From positions 1 through 6,142 of the forward strand of contig CAMEUL010000092.1 of assembly GCA_945938205.1 (NCBI GenBank): DNA of 6,142 nucleotides, written 5' to 3'. Every line of letters starts with the position of its first letter. The stretch's first letter is position 1. Source of the stretch: an uncultured Traorella sp. Lineage in GTDB: Bacteria > Bacillota_I > Bacilli_A > Erysipelotrichales > Erysipelotrichaceae. Below, piece by piece: positions 1 through 5,155 of the stretch. A program made the translations under genes and the position numbers. The notes below the pieces were generated by a model. That model saw only the letters and a list, made by a program, of their open reading frames with translations, searched no databases and had not been told where the DNA came from.

Positions 1-225
1 CAACATGTATTCGTGTTCGATCACATTGATTTCGTCAAGTTTGGTACTGATGAGTTCTGCGACTGTCGCACAGGTATCCACATCCATGTTTCCCTCACTT
101 TTTTCAATGGCAATTGTCAGAATCTGATGCTTACCTTCATGGTTCCATGTCATGTCATAAAGTGAGACACCGGCTTCTTTCAGAAGCGGTAACAGTGCTT
201 CTTTGATTTTTGCTTCCTGATCCAT
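1..225 (-). CDS. rimP: Ribosome maturation factor RimP, N-terminal part (runs off left edge)
   Basis: The reverse strand reads 75 open codons from an ATG at 223-225 to the window edge, beginning MDQEAKIKEALLPLLKEAG. The pattern is that of the RimP/YlxS N-terminal domain: an opening amphipathic helix (about residues 4-19), two strands (about 20-42, SLYDMTWN and HQILTIAIEK), then the family's acidic 'D-x-D-x-C' helix start (MDVDTCATVAELIS, residues 47-60) and a segment (INVIEHEYML) that in the family leads into the conserved E-V-S-S-P-G motif just outside the window. RimP binds the free 30S subunit and helps late maturation of the small ribosomal subunit in the cytoplasm. The start is fixed by an AAAGGAG ribosome binding site at 231-237, five bases upstream. 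In Firmicutes rimP usually heads the nusA-infB operon, and an own promoter upstream fits this. Identity rests on pattern recognition of half the protein. Confidence 0.86.
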   Translation of the reverse strand, partial: MDQEAKIKEALLPLLKEAGVSLYDMTWNHEGKHQILTIAIEKSEGNMDVDTCATVAELISTKLDEINVIEHEYML

Positions 226-251
226 CTTTTCTCCTTTACCTAGCAAAATGA

Positions 252-271
252 AAGTGGACTTTCGTCCACTT
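252..271 (-). other. Hairpin with GAAA tetraloop in the rimP leader
   Basis: AAGTGGAC (252-259) and GTCCACTT (264-271) are perfect inverted repeats around a 4-base loop. Read on the minus strand the loop is GAAA, a stable GNRA tetraloop closed by a C-G pair; on the plus strand it would be UUUC, so the RNA form is probably made leftward. It sits about 11 bases inside the predicted transcript and ends 14 bases before the ribosome binding site. The bases after it on the minus strand (TTCATTTTGC) are only partly U-rich, so it is a poor terminator. A 5' stabiliser, protein-binding leader or weak attenuator are all possible. Confidence 0.6.
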
Positions 272-288
272 GTTTTCTTTACGGGCAT

Positions 289-317
289 ATTGTATCACTT
301 CAAATCTCACATTTCAA
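289..317 (-). promoter_or_regulatory. Sigma-A promoter of rimP
   Basis: On the minus strand TTGAAA (312-317) is followed after exactly 17 bases by TACAAT (289-294), five of six matches to each consensus box. The predicted transcript start is near 282, giving a leader of about 57 bases that contains a hairpin and the rimP ribosome binding site. The promoter lies after the dnaJ terminator, so rimP can be transcribed independently of the heat-shock operon. Confidence 0.75.
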
Positions 318-356
318 GCGTTTTCCTCAATAATTCACGATTTAAAGCCATTTCAT

Positions 357-391
357 AAAAGAAAACAGGAACAGTTCAACAAACTGCTCCT
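357..391 (-). terminator. Intrinsic terminator of the hrcA-grpE-dnaK-dnaJ operon
   Basis: Ten bases after the dnaJ stop codon the minus strand has AGGAGCAGTT, a 5-base loop and AACTGTTCCT (382-391 and 367-376). This forms a 10-bp stem with one G-U pair, followed at once by GTTTTCTTTT (357-366). A stem followed by a T-run is the classic Rho-independent terminator. It separates the heat-shock operon from rimP. Confidence 0.85.
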
Positions 392-400
392 CGTTTCTTT

Positions 401-1504
401 TTAGTTTTTAAATGATTTCTTGAATTTATCAAAAGCGGATTCACGTCCCTTTGATTCACGAAGCTTCTCATATAGTTTGAATTCATCCTTGGAAAGCTTG
501 GTTGGAATCTCAATGCGGACTTCCACATACTGATCGCCCTGATTTCTTGGACCTTTGACACCTTTGCCACGCAATCTAAACTGAGTTCCATGCTGTGTTC
601 CAGCTGGAATGGTCAGTTCTACATCACCATAGACAGTCGGTACATCGATCTTGCAACCAAGTGTCGCATCCACGGCACTGACAGGAATGCTGATGCGGAT
701 ATCATTGCCATCACGAACAAAGTTTTGATGGCGTCCTACGAGCACTTCAATATATAGATCACCGTTTGGACCTCCATTGATGCCTCTTTCTCCCTTGCCG
801 CCAACACGGATCTGCTGACCGGACTGGATACCGGCAGGAATCTTGATTTCAAGTTTCACACGTTTGTGTTCATAGCCCTTGCCGTTACATTTAGAACACT
901 TATGAAGGATCTTCTTTCCGCTTCCGCCGCAATCCGGACAAACACTGGTCGACATGAAGACACCAAAAGGTGTTCGATTCTGCGTCTGAACCTGTCCTGT
1001 ACCATTACATCTTGAACAAGACTGAATGTCGCTCTTGCTTCTAGCTCCGCTTCCTAAGCATTCACTGCACTGTTCATCCACTTCAATCGTGATTTCTTCG
1101 GTTTTCCCGAAAATAGCTTCCATGAATTCAATGCGCATCTGCATGAAACGGTCATTTCCTTTACGAGGACCTGTGGAAGAACGTCTCTGCGTGCTTCCTC
1201 CACCAAAGAAGGAACCAAAGATATCATTGATATCGCCAAAATCACTGAAACCTCCAGAGAATCCTCCACCACCAAAGGCACCATCCATGCCGGCATGACC
1301 AAACTGATCATAGTTAGCTTTTTTCTGAGGATCGCTTAAAACTTCATAGGCTTCATTGATTTCCTTGAATTTTTCTTCCGCATCCGGCGCCTTATTCACA
1401 TCCGGGTGATATTTTTTCGCCATTTGACGATATGCTTTCTTAATTTCGGCATCACTGGCTCCTTTCTGAAGGCCCAATACCTCATAGTAATCTCTTTTTT
1501 CCAT
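401..1504 (-). CDS. dnaJ: Chaperone protein DnaJ (Hsp40, class A)
   Basis: This is a complete 367-residue type I Hsp40 of usual length. It has an N-terminal J domain (residues about 4-69) with the HPD motif at 33-35 that triggers DnaK ATP hydrolysis. A Gly/Phe-rich linker (about 71-104) follows, carrying the D-I-F motif at 94-96. The cysteine-rich domain has all four CxxCxGxG repeats intact (starting at C146, C163, C189 and C203, binding two zinc ions). The C-terminal substrate-binding beta domains follow, including the conserved G-D-L-Y-I-E (248-253). It delivers unfolded clients to DnaK in the cytoplasm. The start is supported by AAAGGTGG at 1511-1518, six bases before the ATG. It is the last gene of the operon, 55 bases after dnaK across a strong hairpin and followed by a terminator. 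Confidence 0.98.
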   Translation of the reverse strand: MEKRDYYEVLGLQKGASDAEIKKAYRQMAKKYHPDVNKAPDAEEKFKEINEAYEVLSDPQKKANYDQFGHAGMDGAFGGGGFSGGFSDFGDINDIFGSFFGGGSTQRRSSTGPRKGNDRFMQMRIEFMEAIFGKTEEITIEVDEQCSECLGSGARSKSDIQSCSRCNGTGQVQTQNRTPFGVFMSTSVCPDCGGSGKKILHKCSKCNGKGYEHKRVKLEIKIPAGIQSGQQIRVGGKGERGINGGPNGDLYIEVLVGRHQNFVRDGNDIRISIPVSAVDATLGCKIDVPTVYGDVELTIPAGTQHGTQFRLRGKGVKGPRNQGDQYVEVRIEIPTKLSKDEFKLYEKLRESKGRESAFDKFKKSFKN

Positions 1505-1524
1505 CCTATACCACCTTTCAGCAG

Positions 1525-1551
1525 TGAAATTCTAGCATAGCTAGAATTTCA
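1525..1551 (-). repeat. Perfect 12-bp hairpin in the dnaK-dnaJ gap
   Basis: TGAAATTCTAGC (1525-1536) and GCTAGAATTTCA (1540-1551) are perfect inverted repeats around a 3-base loop. In the mRNA the stem begins eight bases after the dnaK stop and ends 20 bases before the dnaJ start, just ahead of its ribosome binding site. There is no U-run after it on either strand, so it is not a standard terminator. It does not match CIRCE (TTAGCACTC). The likely role is to protect the 3' end of upstream mRNA from exonucleases or to set a DnaK:DnaJ ratio by processing; this is inference. Confidence 0.7.
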
Positions 1552-1559
1552 TTTCAATA

Positions 1560-3368
1560 TTAATTCTTTTCAGTGAAATCGGCATCTACAACATTGTCAT
1601 CCTGAGCATTGGCTGACTGTTCTGACGCATTTGCACCCTGCTGCTGATACATCTGTTCAGCGGCCATCTGAGCTGCTTTTTCCAAAGCATCCAGTTTTGT
1701 CTTGACAGATTCCATATCGTTGTCATCCAGAGCTTTCTGTAATTCATCACGAAGTTTCTGTGTTTCTTCTTTCTGTTTAGCATCGATCTTGTCTCCAGCA
1801 TCAGCCAGTGTTGTATCGATTTGGTTGATGAAGGCTTCAGCTTTATTTCTTAATTCAGCTTCTTCACGACGTTTTTCATCTTCATTCTTGTGTTCTTCAG
1901 CTTCCTTCACCATTCTTTCAATTTCTTCATCGCTGAGTCCTGAAGAGTTAGAAATAGTAATGGACTGTTTCTTGTTCGTTCCTTTATCGAGTGCAGATAC
2001 ATGAACAATACCGTTTACGTCGATATCGAATGTAACTTCGATCTGTGGAATACCACGTCTTGCTGGAGCAATTCCATCCAATTTAAATAAACCAAGCGTC
2101 TTGTTGTCATTGGCCATTGGACGTTCACCCTGAAGCACATGGATATCTACAGCCGGCTGATTGTCAGCAGCAGTTGAGAAGATCTGTGATTTGCTTGTTG
2201 GGATCGTTGTGTTTCTTGGAATCAGAACGGTCATCACACCACCCATGGTTTCAATACCTAATGACAATGGTGTAACATCCAAAAGCAATACATCTTTGAC
2301 ATCTCCACTGATGACACCACCCTGAATTGCAGCACCTACAGCAACTGCTTCATCTGGGTTGACAGATTTATTAGGTTCTTTTCCAAGTTCATTGCGAACA
2401 GCTTCCTGAACAGCAGGAATACGTGTTGATCCACCGACCAAAAGTACCTGATGAATATCATTCTTTGTTAATCCGGCATCACGAAGAGCATTTCTTACCG
2501 GTACCAGTGTACGTTCAACCAGTGACTTTGTCATTTCATCAAATTTAGCACGTGTAAGGGTTGCTTCAAAGTGCAATGGTCCATTAGCACCTGCAGAAAT
2601 GAATGGCAGTGAAATCTGTGTCTGAACGGTTCCACTCAGATCTTTCTTCGCTTTTTCAGCAGCTTCTTTTAAACGCTGCATAGCCATTTTATCGCTTGAC
2701 AGATCAATTCCGTTTTCTTTCTTGAATGTATCGATCATCCAGTTTACAACCACGTTGTCGAAATCATCTCCACCTAAATGAGTATCTCCTGAAGTAGACA
2801 ATACTTCAAATGTTCCATCGGCCAATTCCAAGATAGAAACATCGAATGTTCCCCCACCTAAGTCATAAACTAACACTTTCTGTTCACGATCATCATTCTT
2901 GTCCAGACCATAAGCTAAAGCAGCAGCTGTTGGTTCGTTGATGATACGTTCTACTTCCAGCCCAGCAATCTTACCGGCATCTTTAGTTGCCTGACGCTGA
3001 GCATCATTGAAGTAAGCAGGCACGGTAATAACAGCTTTGGTAACAGGTTCTCCCAAGTATCCTTCAGCATAAGTCTTTAAATACTGCAGGATCATCGCAC
3101 TGACTTCCTGTGGAGAATACTGTTTTCCTTCCAATGTTACTTTTTCATTGGTTCCCATCAAACGTTTGATGGAAGACACAGTTTCTTTGTTGGTGACTAC
3201 CTGACGTTTAGCGGCATCTCCGACAATTCTTTCACCATTTTTGAAGGCAACAACAGAAGGAGTTGTACGATTTCCTTCTGGGTTTGTGATGACCTTCGCA
3301 TCACTTCCATCCATTACAGCAACACATGAGTTGGTAGTTCCTAAGTCGATTCCAATAATCTTTGACAT
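1560..3368 (-). CDS. dnaK: Chaperone protein DnaK (Hsp70)
   Basis: This complete 602-residue Hsp70 is the ATP-driven core of the folding machine, binding exposed hydrophobic stretches of client proteins in the cytoplasm. The nucleotide-binding domain (1 to about 358) shows phosphate loop 1 (IGIDLGTTN, 5-13), catalytic Lys68, phosphate loop 2 (YDLGGGTFD, 168-176), the GDTHLGG segment with the autophosphorylated threonine T196, and the adenosine motif (VGGSTRIP, 311-318). The interdomain linker LLLDV lies at 361-365. The substrate-binding beta domain follows, then a helical lid from about 478 and a Q/N-rich tail ending in the usual VVDADF (593-598). The first lobe has the short form lacking the roughly 25-residue insert of Gram-negative DnaK. 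The ribosome binding site AAAGGAGG (3377-3384), eight bases before the ATG, overlaps the grpE stop codon, which suggests translational coupling. Confidence 0.99.
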   Translation of the reverse strand: MSKIIGIDLGTTNSCVAVMDGSDAKVITNPEGNRTTPSVVAFKNGERIVGDAAKRQVVTNKETVSSIKRLMGTNEKVTLEGKQYSPQEVSAMILQYLKTYAEGYLGEPVTKAVITVPAYFNDAQRQATKDAGKIAGLEVERIINEPTAAALAYGLDKNDDREQKVLVYDLGGGTFDVSILELADGTFEVLSTSGDTHLGGDDFDNVVVNWMIDTFKKENGIDLSSDKMAMQRLKEAAEKAKKDLSGTVQTQISLPFISAGANGPLHFEATLTRAKFDEMTKSLVERTLVPVRNALRDAGLTKNDIHQVLLVGGSTRIPAVQEAVRNELGKEPNKSVNPDEAVAVGAAIQGGVISGDVKDVLLLDVTPLSLGIETMGGVMTVLIPRNTTIPTSKSQIFSTAADNQPAVDIHVLQGERPMANDNKTLGLFKLDGIAPARRGIPQIEVTFDIDVNGIVHVSALDKGTNKKQSITISNSSGLSDEEIERMVKEAEEHKNEDEKRREEAELRNKAEAFINQIDTTLADAGDKIDAKQKEETQKLRDELQKALDDNDMESVKTKLDALEKAAQMAAEQMYQQQGANASEQSANAQDDNVVDADFTEKN

Positions 3369-3376
3369 AAATTTTT

Positions 3377-3384
3377 CCTCCTTT
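3377..3384 (-). promoter_or_regulatory. dnaK ribosome binding site overlapping the grpE stop codon
   Basis: On the minus strand the sequence AAAGGAGG is a near-perfect complement to the 16S rRNA 3' end. Its first bases are part of the grpE TAA (3383-3385). A ribosome ending grpE therefore stops on the dnaK initiation site. It is the strongest ribosome binding site in the operon, in keeping with the large amount of DnaK usually made relative to GrpE. Confidence 0.85.
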
Positions 3385-3943
3385 ATTCGCTAACTTTTAC
3401 TAATGCGGGTCTTAAAATACGATCCTTAAGCATATATCCTTTTTGAAGAACTTCGATCACGATTCCACTTTCTACGCCTTCCTTGGCTTCCTGCATGATT
3501 GCATGATGGAAGTTCGCATCGAATTCTTTATTTAAACAATCAATTTGTTCAATTCCCTGCTTTTTCAATATTTCCACAAGCTGAGAATAAATCATTTCAA
3601 ATCCTTTTCCATAGTTTTTGAGTTCTTCGGTTTCACAAGGAATGGCCAGAGCTCTTTCCAGATTGTCAAGTACCGGCAAAATTTCAATTCCACAATCCTG
3701 TAACTTGTATTTATTGGATTTCTCAAATTCATTCTGAAGTCGACGTTTGGTGTTTTCGGTATCGGCGAATGCTTTATAGTAAGCATTTTTGCTTTCTTCC
3801 AATTGTTCTTTCAGTTTTTCAATTTCAGCTTTTAAAGCATCGCTTTCACATTCACACGTTTCACATTCACATGCTTCTTTTGTGACTTCTTCAACATGTT
3901 CTTCTGTTTCTTTTGCTTTTTCTTTTTTCTTATCAGTCATCAT
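3383..3943 (-). CDS. grpE: Nucleotide exchange factor GrpE
   Basis: GrpE is the homodimeric factor that releases ADP from DnaK. With the start chosen here it has 186 residues, a normal length. It has a charged, disordered N-terminus (1-35), a long dimer-forming coiled coil (about 36-85, ALKAEIEKLKEQLEESK then YKAFADTENTKRR), a four-helix region (about 86-130), and the C-terminal beta wing with the family signature FDANFHHAIMQ (141-151) and VLQKGYMLKDRILRPALVKV (165-184). The first ATG of a tandem ATG-ATG at 3941-3943 lies seven bases after GAGGAG (3951-3956); the second ATG (3938-3940, 185 residues) is equally possible. A longer reading from 3973 has no suitable ribosome binding site and would overlap hrcA by 41 bases. 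The chosen start overlaps the hrcA end by 11 bases, implying coupling. Unusual feature: four cysteines in CECETCECE (25-33). Confidence 0.96.
   Translation of the reverse strand: MMTDKKKEKAKETEEHVEEVTKEACECETCECESDALKAEIEKLKEQLEESKNAYYKAFADTENTKRRLQNEFEKSNKYKLQDCGIEILPVLDNLERALAIPCETEELKNYGKGFEMIYSQLVEILKKQGIEQIDCLNKEFDANFHHAIMQEAKEGVESGIVIEVLQKGYMLKDRILRPALVKVSE
3844..3873 (-). repeat. 15-bp tandem duplication inside grpE
   Basis: Two adjacent 15-base units (3844-3858 and 3859-3873) differ at one position (C3857 versus T3872). In the grpE frame they encode the doubled pentapeptide-like stretch around CECET and CECES, so the duplication is in frame and creates the four-cysteine cluster near the N-terminus. 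Confidence 0.85.
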
Positions 3944-4949
3944 TAAACATCTCCTCGATTTGTCGGCTGACATATTCCATCAATGCCACCACTTCATTGT
4001 AAGGCATTCGGGTTGGTCCTACGATCATCAGCTGTCCCTCTTCCTCACCATGTACTTTGAACTTGCTGGCCACCACACTCACATCATCGACTTCCAACAA
4101 ATTGGCATTGTCATGTCCGATGCGAACCATGGTTCCTGAATTCTTGCTGGCAATTTCTCGCCATAAGGAAGAATCCTCCAGAATGTTCATCATTTTTTTC
4201 AGTTTTTCAATGTCGGCAAATTCCGGCTGATACAGCATATTGCTCTGACCGCTGAAATAAACTTGATCACTTGCAAATGTCACAAAGGCATTCACAAATG
4301 CTTCAAACAGCATTTCATGACGCTGTACATTGGCTGCCAACAGCGGTTTTAAGTCCATCATGCGATCCACCACTTCATTCAGTGGAACTCCTACCAACCG
4401 TTCATTCAACAGATCACAACAGGTTGTTAGATCCTTCATGCTTACGCTGTAAGGAAACTGGAAGGTCTTATTTTCCGTATGACCATGATTGGTTACAAAG
4501 ATTGCCACAGCACTTCTTTCATTGAGTGGGATCAGCGTAATGTGCTGCAATGACTGATATCTTGAATCCGGACCCAACGCCACAGTGGTAAGATTGGTCA
4601 TCTGTGAGAGAATATCACAGCTCTGTCGAACCACTTCTTCCATACTGATGTTTCTCGAATCAAAGATACTTTGCAAAGCATTCATCATCTTTGGTTCAAT
4701 GTGTTTGACCATCAGATGATCAACATAATAACGATATCCCTTGCTGGAAGGAATACGTCCGCTGGAAGTATGGGTCTTTTCCAAAAGTCCCATCTCCTCA
4801 AGTGCCGCCATTTCGTTACGCAAGGTAGCACTGGAAACACTGAAATCCAAAAGATTCATCAGCGTATGACTTCCGACAGGTTCTGCCGTCCGTGTAAATT
4901 CTTCCACGATCGTTTTAAATACTTTGATCTGGCGCTGCGTCAGTTCCAT
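3933..4949 (-). CDS. hrcA: Heat-inducible transcriptional repressor HrcA
   Basis: This complete 338-residue HrcA is the repressor of class I heat-shock genes. It binds CIRCE as a dimer and needs the GroEL chaperonin to stay active, so titration of GroEL by misfolded proteins derepresses the operon. The N-terminal winged helix spans about residues 1-75 and carries the family signature SSATLRNEMAALEEMGLLEK (39-58) followed by H-T-S-S-G-R-I-P (60-67) and G-Y-R-Y-Y-V-D (71-77). The rest is the GAF-like and dimerisation part, with a typical ending (G-P-T-R-M-P-Y and a final helix around V-S-R-Q-I). The ATG has AAAGGGTG at 4955-4962, five bases upstream. It is first in the operon, so it is autoregulated by the CIRCE sites beside its promoter. 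Its TGA (3933-3935) lies within the start of grpE. Confidence 0.98.
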   Translation of the reverse strand: MELTQRQIKVFKTIVEEFTRTAEPVGSHTLMNLLDFSVSSATLRNEMAALEEMGLLEKTHTSSGRIPSSKGYRYYVDHLMVKHIEPKMMNALQSIFDSRNISMEEVVRQSCDILSQMTNLTTVALGPDSRYQSLQHITLIPLNERSAVAIFVTNHGHTENKTFQFPYSVSMKDLTTCCDLLNERLVGVPLNEVVDRMMDLKPLLAANVQRHEMLFEAFVNAFVTFASDQVYFSGQSNMLYQPEFADIEKLKKMMNILEDSSLWREIASKNSGTMVRIGHDNANLLEVDDVSVVASKFKVHGEEEGQLMIVGPTRMPYNEVVALMEYVSRQIEEMFNDD

Positions 4950-4962
4950 GCTTTCACCCTTT

Positions 4963-4989
4963 CTAGCACTCTTTTGTTCTTGCTGCTAA
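4963..4989. promoter_or_regulatory. CIRCE-like operator, downstream copy (degenerate)
   Basis: CTAGCACTC (4963-4971), nine bases, TGCTGCTAA (4981-4989). One arm matches consensus at 8 of 9 positions and the other at 6 of 9, with the exact 9-base spacer. It covers the predicted hrcA transcript start and most of its leader, and one arm abuts the ribosome binding site. Centre-to-centre distance to the other copy is 44 bases, about four helical turns, so the two sites face the same side of the DNA. Confidence 0.78.
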
Positions 4990-4990
4990 T

Positions 4991-5019
4991 AGAATACCAT
5001 AACCGTTTAGCACTGTCAA
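4991..5019 (-). promoter_or_regulatory. Sigma-A promoter of the hrcA operon
   Basis: On the minus strand a perfect TTGACA (5014-5019) is followed after 17 bases by TATTCT (4991-4996). The expected transcript start is the A opposite 4984, giving a leader of about 35 bases. The -35 box lies inside the upstream CIRCE-like site and the start point lies inside the downstream one, so bound HrcA would block both ends of the promoter. Confidence 0.88.
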
Positions 5020-5033
5020 CATTTTAGTGCTAA
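5007..5033. promoter_or_regulatory. CIRCE operator, upstream copy (better match)
   Basis: TTAGCACTG (5007-5015), nine bases, TAGTGCTAA (5025-5033). Against the CIRCE consensus TTAGCACTC, N9, GAGTGCTAA this matches 16 of 18 arm positions with the exact 9-base spacer; only the innermost base of each arm differs. It covers the -35 box of the hrcA promoter. It is the likely high-affinity HrcA site. Confidence 0.9.
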
Positions 5034-5053
5034 TAATTTAAAAATTGTTCCAA

Positions 5054-5081
5054 TTGCTTTTTCCCATATTTCCCGTATAAT
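5054..5081 (+). promoter_or_regulatory. Sigma-A promoter of the pgeF operon (divergent)
   Basis: TTGCTT (5054-5059), a 16-base spacer and a perfect TATAAT (5076-5081) point rightward. The expected start is about 5088-5089, giving a leader of about 68 bases. The -35 box starts 21 bases from the better CIRCE site, so HrcA would sit upstream of this promoter and probably not block it directly. Confidence 0.7.
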
Positions 5082-5088
5082 GAAATTG

Positions 5089-5148
5089 ATGGAAGACAGC
5101 ATTACAATGCCCCTCCATAGTATGAATAAAGGAAGGTATTTTTATTAA
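5089..5148 (+). other. Possible 19-codon leader frame before pgeF
   Basis: An ATG at 5089 sits about at the predicted transcript start and opens a 19-codon frame (MEDSITMPLHSMNKGRYFY) ending in TAA at 5146-5148, seven bases before the pgeF ATG. An internal ATG at 5122 would give the last eight codons alone. No ribosome binding site precedes either, so it would have to be translated leaderless or not at all. The frame is short enough to be chance; it is listed because it may explain the poorly placed pgeF start. Confidence 0.25.
5128..5136 (+). promoter_or_regulatory. Ribosome binding site that leaves the pgeF start in doubt
   Basis: AAAGGAAGG is the only Shine-Dalgarno-like stretch in the pgeF leader. 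It ends 19 bases before the first in-frame ATG (5156), but only seven bases before an in-frame ATT (5144-5146) followed by AAG AAA TAT ATG. There is no in-frame ATG, GTG or TTG at the normal distance. Either initiation uses a rare ATT codon, or the ATG is reached by another route such as re-initiation after the short leader frame that ends at 5148. Confidence 0.55.
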
Positions 5149-5155
5149 GAAATAT

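Noticed and set aside
252..271. Hairpin considered as a plus-strand terminator (followed by TGTTTTCTTT)
   Set aside because: No plus-strand gene lies to its left, since rimP is on the minus strand, and the GNRA loop forms only in the minus-strand RNA.
1026..1311. Open frames on both strands over the dnaJ Gly/Phe and zinc-finger region
   Set aside because: Proline- or serine/valine-rich shadow readings caused by the glycine-rich codons of dnaJ; no start signals and no family match.
1525..1551. Hairpin before dnaJ considered as a third CIRCE site
   Set aside because: The arms (TGAAATTCTAGC) do not match TTAGCACTC and the spacer is 3 rather than 9 bases.
3933..3973. Longer grpE starting at 3973
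   Set aside because: The added residues (MSADKSRRCLM) are just a second-frame reading of the hrcA C-terminus. No ribosome binding site suits that start, whereas GAGGAG at 3951-3956 is correctly placed for the ATG pair at 3938-3943.
3789..4139. 116-codon plus-strand frame across the grpE-hrcA junction
   Set aside because: Serine- and histidine-rich antisense reading of two certain genes, with no promoter or ribosome binding site.
4671..5027. 118-codon plus-strand frame crossing the start of hrcA and its promoter
   Set aside because: It is antisense to the HrcA DNA-binding domain and runs through the CIRCE and promoter elements; no ribosome binding site.
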